From NCBI RefSeq assembly GCF_034377145.1, contig NZ_CP139707.1, positions 62,001-126,000 on the forward strand: 64,000 bases of DNA. Reading direction: 5' to 3'. The DNA comes from Sulfitobacter sp. OXR-159. GTDB lineage: Bacteria > Pseudomonadota > Alphaproteobacteria > Rhodobacterales > Rhodobacteraceae. Made by a program: the position numbers and the translations under genes. Each line of letters starts with the position of its first letter. Position 1 is the stretch's first letter. This document shows positions 25,799-35,600 of this stretch, in pieces. Under the pieces are notes generated by a model. It had not been told where the DNA came from, searched no databases, and saw only the letters and a list, made by a program, of their open reading frames with translations.

Positions 25799-26458
25799 AT
25801 GAATTCTCCCCTGATACAGCTTCTGGTGCTTGCCGGTATCGCCGTATTCCTGATCCTGCGGCTGAAAAACGTGCTTGGCACCCGCGAGGGTTTTGAAAAG
25901 CCCCCGGTAACCGATCAAACGCCAAGCGCCCGCAGTGGCCCCGCGTTTGAGGTGATCGAGGGCGGCCCCGATCTCGATATCACCGACCACGTTCCCGAAG
26001 ACAGCTCCTCGGGCAAGGCACTGGCCGAGATGAAACGGGTTGAGCCCTCGTTCGGCGTCAGCGATTTTCTGCAAGGCGCACGCGGTGCCTATGAGATGAT
26101 CGTCATGGGCTACGAGCGTGGCGATCTGGCAGAAATTCAGCCGTTTCTGGCCGATGATGTCTATGAAAGCTTTGTTGACGGTGTCGCGGCGCGCGAGGAT
26201 CAAGGTCTGACGATCGACGCCAACTTTATCGGCGTGCGTGAAATGGAATTGGTCGACGCCACGATGGACGAGACCACCAAAGAAGCCGAACTCACCATTC
26301 GCTTCGTGGGAGAGCTGACCTCTGAAGTACGCAACCGCGAAGGCGAGGTTGTCGAGGGCAGCAGCAACGAAATCAAACGCCAAAAAGATACATGGGTCTT
26401 CGCCCGTGTCATGGGCTCGGATGATCCGAATTGGCTGTTGGTTTCCACAGACGGGTAG
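25799..26458 (+). CDS. Tim44-like (TimA) adaptor protein
   Basis: 219 residues: an N-terminal membrane anchor (LIQLLVLAGIAVFLILRL, about 5-22), a charged linker, and a C-terminal Tim44-like domain (about 75-219) containing the FLQGARGAYEMIVMGYERGD and FLADDVYESF blocks. Bacterial Tim44-like proteins are proposed membrane-associated adaptors; mitochondrial Tim44 links the import motor to the translocon. The ATG at 25799 has GAGG 8 bases upstream. Divergent from fxsA and overlapping the start of mltA. Confidence 0.85.
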   Translation: MNSPLIQLLVLAGIAVFLILRLKNVLGTREGFEKPPVTDQTPSARSGPAFEVIEGGPDLDITDHVPEDSSSGKALAEMKRVEPSFGVSDFLQGARGAYEMIVMGYERGDLAEIQPFLADDVYESFVDGVAAREDQGLTIDANFIGVREMELVDATMDETTKEAELTIRFVGELTSEVRNREGEVVEGSSNEIKRQKDTWVFARVMGSDDPNWLLVSTDG

Positions 26459-27492
26459 CGCGTGCGCTCGGCGCACTTGCGCTGTTGGGCGGTGTGTCGA
26501 TGAACACGCCGTCCGCAGCAGAGGTGCATTATACGGTGATGGATTTCGACCAGCTTGACGGCTGGGCCGAAGATGACCACGCCGCCGCCTTTGAGGTGTT
26601 CACCAGCACTTGCGGCGACATGAAAGATGTCGATTGGCGCGCGCTGTGCAAGCTGGCCAAAGATGGCCCCGACCCCCGGCAGTTTTTCGAATTGTTCTTC
26701 CGGCCCGTGTTGATGGAAGACGGGAAAGATGGGCTGTTCACAGGGTATTTCGAGCCAGAGTTGGACGGCGATCTCTACCCCTCTGCGCGGTTTCAGTACC
26801 CCATCTACGCCATGCCCCCCGAGGCCGAAGAGAACCGCCCCTGGCTCACCAGACGTGAGATCCTAGATGGCGACGTGATGCGGGACCGCGGATTGGAAAT
26901 CGCTTGGGTCGATGACCCGGTTGAGCTTTTCTTTTTGCAAATTCAAGGCTCTGGCCGTATCCGCCTGCCCAACGGCAGCTACCTGCGCGTGGGCTACCGG
27001 GGGGCGAATGGCCATGATTACCGCTCTGTCGGGGTCGAACTGGTGCGGCGCGGGGTCTATGAGGCGCATCAGGTTAGCGCCGATGTCATCAAGAATTGGG
27101 TGCGCCGCAACCCCGAAGATGGCCGCGAATTGCTCTATCACAATCCATCCTATGTTTTCTTTCGAGAGGTCAGCCGGGTGCCCGCCGACAAGGGGCCGCT
27201 TGGGGCGATGAACCGTTCTATCACCACGCTGCGCAGCATCGCGGTGGACCCGTCGCATGTGCCGCTTGGCGCGCCGGTTTGGATCGAAAAAGACGGCAAG
27301 AAACCCATGCGGCGCTTGATGGTCGCGCAGGATACAGGCTCGGCCATCAAGGGCACGCAGCGTGCGGATGTGTTCTTTGGCACCGGCGACAAAGCGGGCC
27401 GCGAGGCAGGCCGCCTGCGCGACGCGGGGCGGATGATGGTTTTGATGCCGATCCAACGCGCCTATGCTTTCCTGCCGGAGAGCGCGATATGA
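26431..27492 (+). CDS. mltA: Membrane-bound lytic murein transglycosylase A
   Basis: Cleaves peptidoglycan glycan strands to 1,6-anhydromuropeptides in the periplasm. 353 residues: signal peptide (HRRVARALGALALLGG, cleavage likely after PSAA), MltA domain with GYFEPELDGD and SGRIRLPNGSYLRVGYRGANG (in parts), and a C-terminal 3D domain with VAQDTGSAIKGTQRADVFFG where the aspartates are catalytic. The signal peptide only fits a TTG start at 26431, which overlaps the Tim44-like gene by 28 bases. No lipobox cysteine is visible, so it may be soluble. Overlaps the Smr gene by 4 bases. Confidence 0.9.
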   Translation: MAVGFHRRVARALGALALLGGVSMNTPSAAEVHYTVMDFDQLDGWAEDDHAAAFEVFTSTCGDMKDVDWRALCKLAKDGPDPRQFFELFFRPVLMEDGKDGLFTGYFEPELDGDLYPSARFQYPIYAMPPEAEENRPWLTRREILDGDVMRDRGLEIAWVDDPVELFFLQIQGSGRIRLPNGSYLRVGYRGANGHDYRSVGVELVRRGVYEAHQVSADVIKNWVRRNPEDGRELLYHNPSYVFFREVSRVPADKGPLGAMNRSITTLRSIAVDPSHVPLGAPVWIEKDGKKPMRRLMVAQDTGSAIKGTQRADVFFGTGDKAGREAGRLRDAGRMMVLMPIQRAYAFLPESAI

Positions 27493-28073
27493 AACGCCGC
27501 CGCCTGAACGAAGACGATCTTGCGCTTTGGCGCAGGGTCACGGAACGGACAGAGAAGCTGGAGCTGAACAAGCTTTTCACGCAGGAGATCGACGCGCCCG
27601 CCCCTGCCCCGCCGCAGGTCCGTCGGGCCAAAATCGCGCTCCAAGGCAACAAGCCTCAGCCGACCATGAAGAAACGCAGCAATGACTTGCGCCCGACATT
27701 GTCAGAACAGATGAAAGCCGCCCCGGTTCAGATGGATCACAAAGCCTTCGGCAAGCTGAAGCGCGGCAAACTGCGCCCCGAAGGCCGGATTGATCTTCAT
27801 GGCATGACGCTTGACCGCGCGCATCCGGTGTTGAACGGCTTCATCATGGATGCCCATGCGCGGGGCAAGCGGTTGGTGCTGGTCATCACCGGCAAGGGCA
27901 AGCGCCGCGACGATGGTGGCCCGATCCCTGTGCGCGATGGTGTTTTGCGCCATCAGGTGCCGCAATGGCTGTCGATGCCGCCGCTCAACGGCCTTGTGCT
28001 TCAGATTGCGCAGGCCCATGTCAGCCACGGCGGCGGCGGGGCCTATTACGTCTATCTCCGGCGCAACCGTTAG
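27489..28073 (+). CDS. Smr-domain protein
   Basis: 194 residues: basic N-terminal half, then a small MutS-related (Smr) domain with the IDLHGMTLDRAHPVLNGFI block (about 101-119) and the ITGKGKR..GGPIPVRDGVL block (about 135-155). Smr domains are DNA/RNA nicking nucleases; some act on stalled ribosome mRNAs. Location directly after mltA, with ATGA overlap, is common in alphaproteobacteria, though the functional link is unknown. The stop shares bases with the convergent MFS gene. Confidence 0.87.
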   Translation: MKRRRLNEDDLALWRRVTERTEKLELNKLFTQEIDAPAPAPPQVRRAKIALQGNKPQPTMKKRSNDLRPTLSEQMKAAPVQMDHKAFGKLKRGKLRPEGRIDLHGMTLDRAHPVLNGFIMDAHARGKRLVLVITGKGKRRDDGGPIPVRDGVLRHQVPQWLSMPPLNGLVLQIAQAHVSHGGGGAYYVYLRRNR

Positions 28074-29287
28074 CCGCGCAACAGCGGCCTATAGCGTCTG
28101 ATCGCCCATGCGGCCAATCCAGCCGCCACCAGATAGTAGACCGCAATCGGCAACATTTGCTGCGGGAAATCGACGCCCAAGTCGATGAACAGACCCGTCA
28201 CCCCCGGCCCGATGGCCGAGCCAAAGACCATCAGCGCCGCGGCTACTGCTTTGATCGACCCCACATGGCGGGTGCCGAAGTACTCGGCCCAGAACGCCGC
28301 CGGTGCGGTGGATTGCATGCCTTGCCCGAAGCCGAAAATCACCAAACCGATCCCCGCCATCCACAGCGTATCGGCATAGGCCAGCACCGCGAATGACAGG
28401 GCAAAGGGCAGCATCATCACAGGCACCACGCGGCTGACACCAAAGCGGTCAATCGCCCAGCCCGAAAGGAAGGTCGAGGCCACCGCCGAGAGGGTGTAGA
28501 CTGGCATAAGCGCCACGAATTCGACCAAGGCCCAGCCTTTCACTTCGGTCAGGTGAACCTGCTGGAAAAACAGCGCGGTGCCCCATGCAGCGGGGCCGAT
28601 GGCGAGAGGGATGATCATCCAAAACAGGCCCGAACGGAACATCTCTGCCCGCGTCCAATGCCGCCCCTCCATGCCCGCGCGCTGCGCCTGATCCGCCATG
28701 CTCTGCGGGGTGCGCTCTTGACGCAGCAGCATCAGGATCACCGGGATGGTCAGCAGCACCAGCCCGGCGGCCAGCACCCAAAGGCTGCGCCAATGAAAGC
28801 TGGCGAAAAGCGCCACAAAGATTACCGGAAGAAACGCCTGACCGGCCGCAAATCCCATAGAGGATAGCGAAAGCGCTTTGCCACGTGATGCCTCAAACCA
28901 GCGCACCATGGCGACCTGCCCAAGCTGAGACATCATGCCCTGCCCGGTTAGCCGCAAGGCATAGATAACGAAGATCAGCGCGATCCAATTAGGCACTGCC
29001 GCCATCGCCAAACAGGCCCCGGCAAGCGCCACCATCACGCCAAAGGCCAGCACCCGCACGCGAAAACGATCCGTCAGCACCCCGGCCCAGACCATGGTGA
29101 CTGCCGAAAGCGTCGTGCCGATGGTATAGATGCCGCCCCATTGCCCATCACTCAGGCCAAAATCGCCCTTCACCGCCCCGGCAAAGAGCGAGATGAAATA
29201 GGTTTGCCCATAGGACGAGGTGAATGTCAGCAGGAAACCGGCCAGCAGAAACAGCCAGTTGCGCCGCAAAAATGAGAGGTACTCCAT
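28070..29287 (-). CDS. Major facilitator superfamily transporter
   Basis: 405 residues with about 12 hydrophobic segments and the typical cytoplasmic loop after segment 2 (GVLTDRFRVRVLA). The RxxG-type loop and the mid-protein cytoplasmic loop (RQERTPQSMADQAQRAGMEG, near 190-210) fit an MFS carrier of the oxalate/monocarboxylate-like or CynX-like kind. The substrate cannot be read from sequence. 38 bases downstream of hslU on the same strand, so read-through is possible. Its stop TAA overlaps the stop of the convergent Smr gene. Confidence 0.85.
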   Translation of the reverse strand: MEYLSFLRRNWLFLLAGFLLTFTSSYGQTYFISLFAGAVKGDFGLSDGQWGGIYTIGTTLSAVTMVWAGVLTDRFRVRVLAFGVMVALAGACLAMAAVPNWIALIFVIYALRLTGQGMMSQLGQVAMVRWFEASRGKALSLSSMGFAAGQAFLPVIFVALFASFHWRSLWVLAAGLVLLTIPVILMLLRQERTPQSMADQAQRAGMEGRHWTRAEMFRSGLFWMIIPLAIGPAAWGTALFFQQVHLTEVKGWALVEFVALMPVYTLSAVASTFLSGWAIDRFGVSRVVPVMMLPFALSFAVLAYADTLWMAGIGLVIFGFGQGMQSTAPAAFWAEYFGTRHVGSIKAVAAALMVFGSAIGPGVTGLFIDLGVDFPQQMLPIAVYYLVAAGLAAWAIRRYRPLLRG

Positions 29288-29325
29288 GCCCCTTTCATCG
29301 CCGGGGCAAGGAGGAAAGGAAAGCC

Positions 29326-30627
29326 CTAAAGAACGTAGCGGCTTAGATCGGTGGAGCGGGTCAGTTCGCCAAGGTTCTTTTCGACAAAGTCGGCATTAAC
29401 CGTGATCTCCTGCCCCGACCGGTCGGGCGCATCAAAGGAGACCTCTTCGAACACCCGTTCCATCACCGTATAAAGCCGCCGCGCGCCGATATTTTCGACT
29501 GAGGTGTTCACATCCGCCGCGATCTTGGCCAGCGCCGCGATGCCCTCTTCGGTGAAGGTGACGGTCAGATCTTCGGTCCCCATCAGGGCGGTGTATTGCC
29601 GCGTCAGCGCATTGTCGGTCTCGGTCAGGATGCGAACAAAATCACCCTCCGTCAGCGCCCGCAGTTCGACGCGGATCGGCAGACGGCCCTGAAGCTCGGG
29701 CAACAGGTCCGACGGCTTGGCGATGTGGAAGGCACCAGAGGCGATAAAGAGGATATGATCGGTCTTAACCGTGCCGTATTTCGTCGACACCACGGTGCCT
29801 TCGATCAGCGGCAGCAGATCGCGCTGCACCCCTTCACGTGAAACATCACCGCCCCGCGCATCGGAACGGGCGCAGACCTTGTCGATCTCATCCAAAAAGA
29901 CGATGCCGTTCTGCTCGACAGCCTCGATGGCGGCGCGGTTCACGGCTTCATCGTCCAGCAGTTTGTCGGCTTCTTCGCCGACCAGCACCTCATAGCTATC
30001 GGCCACGGCCATGCGTTTTTTGGTGGTGCGCCCCCCCATGGCTTTGCCAAACATATCGCCAAGGTTCATCATCCCCATGCCCTGTTGGCCGGGAATGTCC
30101 ATCATTGGGAAGGGGCTGGAGGTATCGGAGACCTCAAGCTCGATCATCGTGTCATCCAGCTCACCACTGCGGAGCTTCTTGCGGAACATCTCGCGCGTGC
30201 CGTCGCGGGCATCGGTGCCGGCGATGGCGTCGATCACGCGCTCTTCGGCGGCCTGCTCGGCCTTGGTTTTCACGTCTTCACGCATGAAATCGCGGGTCAT
30301 GGCGATGGCGCTGTCCACAAGATCACGGATGATCTGCTCCACGTCGCGGCCAACATAGCCCACTTCGGTGAATTTCGTCGCTTCGATCTTGATGAACGGC
30401 GCGCGGGCCAGCTTTGCCAGACGGCGGCTGATCTCGGTCTTGCCGACGCCGGTGGGGCCGATCATCAGGATGTTCTTGGGATAGACTTCGTCGCGCAGGT
30501 CATCGCTTAGCTGTTTGCGGCGCCAGCGGTTGCGCAGGGCCACGGCTACGGCGCGTTTGGCGTCATTCTGGCCGATGATATAGCGGTCCAATTCGGATAC
30601 GATCTCGCGGGGGGTCAGGTCGGTCAT
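29326..30627 (-). CDS. hslU: ATP-dependent protease ATPase subunit HslU
   Basis: AAA+ unfoldase of the HslUV protease. 433 residues with P-loop [20 protein letters not shown] near 57-76, Walker [11 protein letters not shown], and the HslU-specific intermediate domain (about 110-235). The extreme C-terminus (STDLSRYVL) matches the tail that docks into HslV. Overlaps hslV by 4 bases (ATGA). Confidence 0.97.
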   Translation of the reverse strand: MTDLTPREIVSELDRYIIGQNDAKRAVAVALRNRWRRKQLSDDLRDEVYPKNILMIGPTGVGKTEISRRLAKLARAPFIKIEATKFTEVGYVGRDVEQIIRDLVDSAIAMTRDFMREDVKTKAEQAAEERVIDAIAGTDARDGTREMFRKKLRSGELDDTMIELEVSDTSSPFPMMDIPGQQGMGMMNLGDMFGKAMGGRTTKKRMAVADSYEVLVGEEADKLLDDEAVNRAAIEAVEQNGIVFLDEIDKVCARSDARGGDVSREGVQRDLLPLIEGTVVSTKYGTVKTDHILFIASGAFHIAKPSDLLPELQGRLPIRVELRALTEGDFVRILTETDNALTRQYTALMGTEDLTVTFTEEGIAALAKIAADVNTSVENIGARRLYTVMERVFEEVSFDAPDRSGQEITVNADFVEKNLGELTRSTDLSRYVL

Positions 30628-31184
30628 GCGGTGATTTTCTCCACGGTGAGTTTGCCGTTGGTGTAGACGCAGATGTCGGCGGCGATCGCCATGGCATCAC
30701 GGGCAATGGTTTCGGCGTCGCGGTCGCTGTCCATCATGCCGCGCGCAGCGGCGAGGGCATAGTTCCCGCCCGACCCGATGGCCGCGACCTCATGTTCGGG
30801 CTCCAGCACATCGCCCGCGCCGGTGATGACCAGCAGGTCTTTCCCGTCGGTCACGATCAGCATCGCTTCGAGCTTTTGCAGGTATTTGTCGGTGCGCCAG
30901 TCCTTGGCCAATTCGACACTCGCGCGGGCCAATTGCCCCGGTGTCGCTTCGAGCTTGGCCTCCAACCGTTCCAGCAGGGTAAAGGCATCTGCCGTGGACC
31001 CCGCAAACCCCGCCACAACGTCATAGCCGCCGGGGCTGAGCTTGCGCACTTTGCGCGCGGTGCCTTTGATCACGGTCTGGCCAAGGCTGACCTGTCCGTC
31101 ACCGGCAATTACTACTTCGCCGCCTTTTTTGACGCCAATGATCGTGGTCCCGTGCCAACCGGGGAAATCGTCGTTCTGTGCCAT
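30624..31184 (-). CDS. hslV: ATP-dependent protease peptidase subunit HslV
   Basis: Threonine peptidase of HslUV. 186 residues; the propeptide should be removed before TTIIGVKK so that Thr13 becomes the N-terminal nucleophile. Further proteasome-like blocks are [21 protein letters not shown] (in parts) and [14 protein letters not shown]. An AGGAGG ribosome site precedes the ATG, and a candidate heat-shock promoter lies at 31209-31238. Confidence 0.97.
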   Translation of the reverse strand: MAQNDDFPGWHGTTIIGVKKGGEVVIAGDGQVSLGQTVIKGTARKVRKLSPGGYDVVAGFAGSTADAFTLLERLEAKLEATPGQLARASVELAKDWRTDKYLQKLEAMLIVTDGKDLLVITGAGDVLEPEHEVAAIGSGGNYALAAARGMMDSDRDAETIARDAMAIAADICVYTNGKLTVEKITA

Positions 31185-31208
31185 GGGGCCTCCTGTCGCT
31201 TGGCGCTC

Positions 31209-31238
31209 TATATGGCCCCCGTGGCAGGGCAGGACAAG
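31209..31238 (-). promoter_or_regulatory. Candidate heat-shock (RpoH) promoter of hslVU
   Basis: On the minus strand CTTG (31238-31235), 19 bases, then CCATATA (31215-31209), about 25 bases before the hslV ATG. The elements resemble sigma-32-type CTTG and CCCAT-T boxes; the spacer is a few bases longer than ideal. Confidence 0.35.
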
Positions 31239-31284
31239 GGCAGCGCCGCTTGTGAGCGGTCGGGCGACCGGCTAGCCTCTGGCG

Positions 31285-32187
31285 ATGCAGGATCACGCCC
31301 AAGTTAATATCTACCTTGAACCCCCGCTACGGCAGAGCGCCGAAGCCGGGACGCATAACTTCATCGGAAAACTCGCGCGTGTCCTCGAAAATGCTCAATT
31401 TAGGGTCACATATCGAGATATCGGCGCGCCCGCCCGCGCGGCTGATGCGCTTTCATTAAGCCATATGGCCCCTGCCCCAACGTCCCGCGGTTTGGTCTTT
31501 CGGCGCTGCTACTACTACCCCTTTTGGCAGATCGAAGCGCGCCCTGAACGGTGGCTTTGGGATGTCGCCGTGGCCGAGTTTGATCCAAGCGGTGTCGATC
31601 CAAAGCAGGCGCAACGCTTCTACAGTTTCTGGCAAAAGCGCCTGTTCGGAGATGCGCCGCAACAGTCCAACCGCGATGGGCCGATCTACGTGCCGCTACA
31701 GGGCCGCTTGTTGCAGCGGCGGTCTTTTCAATCTTGCAGCCCACTTGAAATGCTGACCCTCACTCTTGATCATAGCACCGGCCCCGTCGTCGCGGCCTTG
31801 CACCCGAAAGAGTTCTATAGCCCCGAGGAGCAAACCGCGCTTGAAGCGCTCGCTGCGCGCCATCCAAAATTGACACTGACGATGGGTGAGATGGTGCGGC
31901 ATTTGCAAAGCTGTGCATTCGTCGTGACGCAGAATTCAGCAGCCGCCTTCTCTGGTTACTTCTTTGGCAAACCGGCGTTGTTCTTTGGCCAGATCGATTT
32001 CCACCATATCGGCGTGCGGGCGGATCTTGCGGATCTCAGCCACAGCTTTGACGCCGTGGGGCAGGCTGCCCCGGATTTCGCCGCTTATATCCGGTGGTTC
32101 TGGCAAGAGCATTGCATCAACGCAGGCCGCGCCGAGGCCGAAGAAAAGATCGTTGCCCGGTTCAAACGCTTTGGCTGGCCCCTTTGA
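31285..32187 (+). CDS. Hypothetical protein, weakly like capsule-polysaccharide synthesis proteins
   Basis: 300 residues, no signal peptide or membrane segment. The C-terminal half (HPKEFYSPEEQTALEAL near 172-188, then VVTQNSAAAFSGYFFGKPALFFG near 212-234, in parts) resembles the donor-binding half of capsule-synthesis (KpsS/LipB-like) and related retaining glycosyltransferases. There, a histidine, a serine pair and a following K-P lie at similar places. No glycan gene neighbours support this, so the function stays open. Divergent from hslV; followed by a terminator shared with trxA. Confidence 0.6.
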   Translation: MQDHAQVNIYLEPPLRQSAEAGTHNFIGKLARVLENAQFRVTYRDIGAPARAADALSLSHMAPAPTSRGLVFRRCYYYPFWQIEARPERWLWDVAVAEFDPSGVDPKQAQRFYSFWQKRLFGDAPQQSNRDGPIYVPLQGRLLQRRSFQSCSPLEMLTLTLDHSTGPVVAALHPKEFYSPEEQTALEALAARHPKLTLTMGEMVRHLQSCAFVVTQNSAAAFSGYFFGKPALFFGQIDFHHIGVRADLADLSHSFDAVGQAAPDFAAYIRWFWQEHCINAGRAEAEEKIVARFKRFGWPL

Positions 32188-32210
32188 CTGGCTCTTGTGA
32201 CCGCAAATGG

Positions 32211-32238
32211 AAAGGGCGCCCCGAAGGACGCCCGTTTT
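32211..32238. terminator. Hairpin between the 31285-32187 gene and trxA
   Basis: GGGCG, a 10-base loop, CGCCC, then GTTTTCG; AAA flanks the other side. It can serve both convergent genes. The stem is short (5 bp). Confidence 0.5.
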
Positions 32239-32267
32239 CGTAACTCAAATCTGGTAAGGTACTGACC

Positions 32268-32588
32268 TTAGATGGATTCTTCGATCCAGCTTTGCAGGGC
32301 CGCCTTGGGGCGTGCGCCAGCAAGGTTGGACACGACCTGCCCGTCTTTAAAGATGAACAGCGCCGGAATACCACGCACGCCGACCTGAGCGGGGGAGTTC
32401 GGGTTTTCGTCGACGTTGACTTTGACAATCTTCACGCGACCGTTCATCTCATCCGACAGCTCCTCTAGCGAAGGGCCGATCTGTTTGCACGGGCCGCACC
32501 ATTCGGCCCAGAAATCGACCAGAACCGGAATGTCCGAATTTTTGACTTCGGCGTCGAAAGTGTCGTCGGTGACTGCGACGGTTGCCAT
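32268..32588 (-). CDS. trxA: Thioredoxin
   Basis: General protein disulfide reductase. 106 residues with the active site WCGPCK (cysteines 31 and 34) and the conserved cis-proline in RGIPALFIF near 74. Last gene of the leftward tsaE-amgK-murU-addB-addA-trxA run, 36 bases after addA, with its own AGGAGAGCATC ribosome site. Confidence 0.97.
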   Translation of the reverse strand: MATVAVTDDTFDAEVKNSDIPVLVDFWAEWCGPCKQIGPSLEELSDEMNGRVKIVKVNVDENPNSPAQVGVRGIPALFIFKDGQVVSNLAGARPKAALQSWIEESI

Positions 32589-32624
32589 GATGCTCTCCTG
32601 ACAGGAATGGGTTGAGGCCTGAAC

Positions 32625-35600
32625 CTATGAACGCGGGGCGGTGGCGTCAAGATATGGCAGGGCACGCAGCGCATTTGTCACGATATCGTTGGGTAACACC
32701 ATAAGCGCGGGGCGGGCGGTCCACAGAATGGCGGTCTCGATCCGGCGATCGGGGTAGATTTGGCGCAGCATATGGGCATAGGCGCCCATCTGGCGCAACA
32801 GCCCGTCGGGGCAGGCGTCGGCGGTCTCGGGGACCACGCGGTTGGTCTTGAAATCGACGGCAAGGATATGGTCCTCGGCGATCACCAATCGGTCGATCGT
32901 GCCGTGCAGACGCTGATGGCCCAAGCTGCCGGTCACGGGGACTTCGGCAAGGGTCGTTTCGGTGAACAGCGGGGCGAGGGCAGGGGTGCGCAGAACCGCG
33001 TCGGCCTCACTTTCGGCGCGGGCAATCATTTCAGGTGGATGCCTTCGGGCCAAGCGGTCCAGAAATACTTGCCGCGCGTCCGGCCCCATGAGGGGCAGAT
33101 GCTCCAACAATTCATGGACCAAAGTGCCGTAGCTCAGCGCGGTATCCATATCAAAGCCGGCCTCACCCGCCAGCGCCTTGGCATCGCCAAGATCGGAGGG
33201 CGAGAGGGTCTTGTCCTCCCCCCGGAGGGACGGGGCGGAACGGGTAAAAATAGGGTCTAACACGGGCGTTGTGACGATTTTCTCTGGCGTCTCTACGATG
33301 TCGAGCGTATCCCAGTCGCCCTGTTGATAGCGCAGCGTGCCATCATCGCCCAAGGGCTCGGCCCGGAGCCGGGCCAAAGCGGCAGCGGTGATCTGATACC
33401 AAGAGGATTCATCTTTCGACAGTTCCCCCGCCGCCGCCACGATCAGCCATTTCTCGGCCCGCGTCATGGCGACATAGAACAAGCGAAGCCGCTCTTGCAA
33501 TGCGGCCTCTTTCATCTCGTCCAACCGCGCGCGCATGGGCTGAGGCATGTCATCTGCCGGGGCTTTCCAGACGGGCGTGCCATCTACGGTGATGATCTCA
33601 TCCTTGATCGTCACATCGCGCCGCCCGGTGTCGGGCAGGATCACGATCGGCGCTTCCAGCCCCTTTGCCCCATGCACCGTCATCACGCGGATCTGGTTCG
33701 AAGCACTGTCGATCTGGCGTTTAATCTCCAGATCATCGGTCTGCATCCATTGCAGGAATCCGGTCAGGCTTGGCACCGTGCCGCGCTCGTAAGAGAGCGC
33801 TTGGCTTAGCATCGCATTGATCCCATCCTCGGCCTCTGGCCCCAACCGCGCCAGCAGTTTGCGGCGGCCATCGTGGCGGGTGAGGATGCGTTCGATCAGG
33901 TCGTAGGGGCGCAGGTAATCGACCTGCCCGCGCAGATCGCGCAGCACGGCGAGGGTGGCGGCGTGGGTCTCGGTCTGGCCGCGCAGGGCTTGCCAGAGGT
34001 GATCCTCTTTGCGGTAATGGGCGAGGGTGAAAAGGTCTTGCTCTGACCAGCCGAACAGCGGTGATTTTAACGCGGTGGCAAGGGATAGATCGTCGTCCGG
34101 TGTGGCGAGGAACGACAGGATCGCCGCCAGATCGCGCACCGCCAGTTCGGCCCCGACCTTAAGCCGGTCCGCCCCCGCAATGGGCAGTTCCGCCGCCTTG
34201 CAGGCGCGGATGATCTCGGAAAACAGGGCCGAGCGGCGCTGCACGAGGATCAGGAAATCCCCCGGTTGGATACGCCGCCGCGCCAGGCCGCCCTTGCTGT
34301 CGTCGGGGAGGAAATGTTCCTCGGTCGTCAGCTCCTTGATGCGCCGCGCGATGCGTTCGGCCAGTTGCACCGTGTGATGCCGCGCGCTGCGCCGGTCGAC
34401 GGGGTCGGTCCAATCGCCTTCCTCGTCTGGGCCCGCCTTTTCGATGAAAGGCCAAAGATCGACGCGGCCGGGCAGGCGGTCCTTAAAGGCCATATGCCCG
34501 TCATTGGTAAAGCCGGTCTGGATCTCGGGGTCGAAAACCCCATCGACTGCCTGCAAGATCGCCGAAGAAGAGCGGAAGGAATAGGCGAGGCTGCGGCGCT
34601 GGAAGAACTGGCCCGCTTCGCCGATTTTCTGTTCAAAGGTCGCGCCTTTGCGGTCCAACTCTTCGGGGTCGGCGCCTTGGAAGGAGTAGATCGACTGCTT
34701 TTTGTCGCCCACGACGAAAAGCGTCCGATCCACCTCATTACGTGCGCCAGCGCCTGAGTAAAATTCATCCGTCAGCCGTTCGATCACATCCCATTGGCGC
34801 GGCGAGGTGTCCTGCGCTTCGTCCACAAGGATATGGTCGATGCCACCGTCGATGCGAAACAGCACCCAAGCCGCCACCGCCTTGTCGGTCAACAAAGCGC
34901 TGGCTTTGAGGATCAGATCGTCAAAGTCGAGCCAGCCGCGTTTTTGTTTCTCATCGGCATAACGCTCAAGGAAACGGGCCGCGAACCGGTGCAGCACATA
35001 GGACTTGCGCGCCGCCTTTAAGGCCAGCCGCGCTTCGCGGGCGTCTTCGACGCGCTGCATCAACTGCTCAAGCTGCGGCATCTGTACGGCGATGACCTTT
35101 TGTGTCGGCTTGGTCGGAAAACTGCCGATTTTTGCGGTAAATGGCGCCTTGGCGCCGCTGCCGGTCAAAAGGGTATTTTCAAGCTGGGGCAGGGCAGAAA
35201 GATCGTAGCGGTCAATCTCTTGCAGCGCCGCGCCAGCCTTGCCGTCATTTCCGCCTTTGGCCAGCAGATGCGGGATGATCTCGGCCATCATCGCCGCTTC
35301 GCTGCCAAGAAAGACCGACGCCGCGATTTTCTCTTCGGTCAGGTCTTCGGGCTGGGCGAAAAGCGTTAGGATCTCGGCCCATGACCGGGGGTCGGTGAAA
35401 GCATCGCGCTGGCCCACGATGCTACGGGTAAGGCTGGCGAAATCTTCGCCGGTGTAATGCCGCGCAATGTCGGCCACCAGCGGGGCGTCTTCGCTCTCGG
35501 CCATCTCATCGACGATCTCGGCCCGCAGCAGATCGGCGGCGCGGTCTTCGATCTCGGTGAATTGCGGGCTGACCTGCGCCTCCAACGGGAAGCGGCGCAG

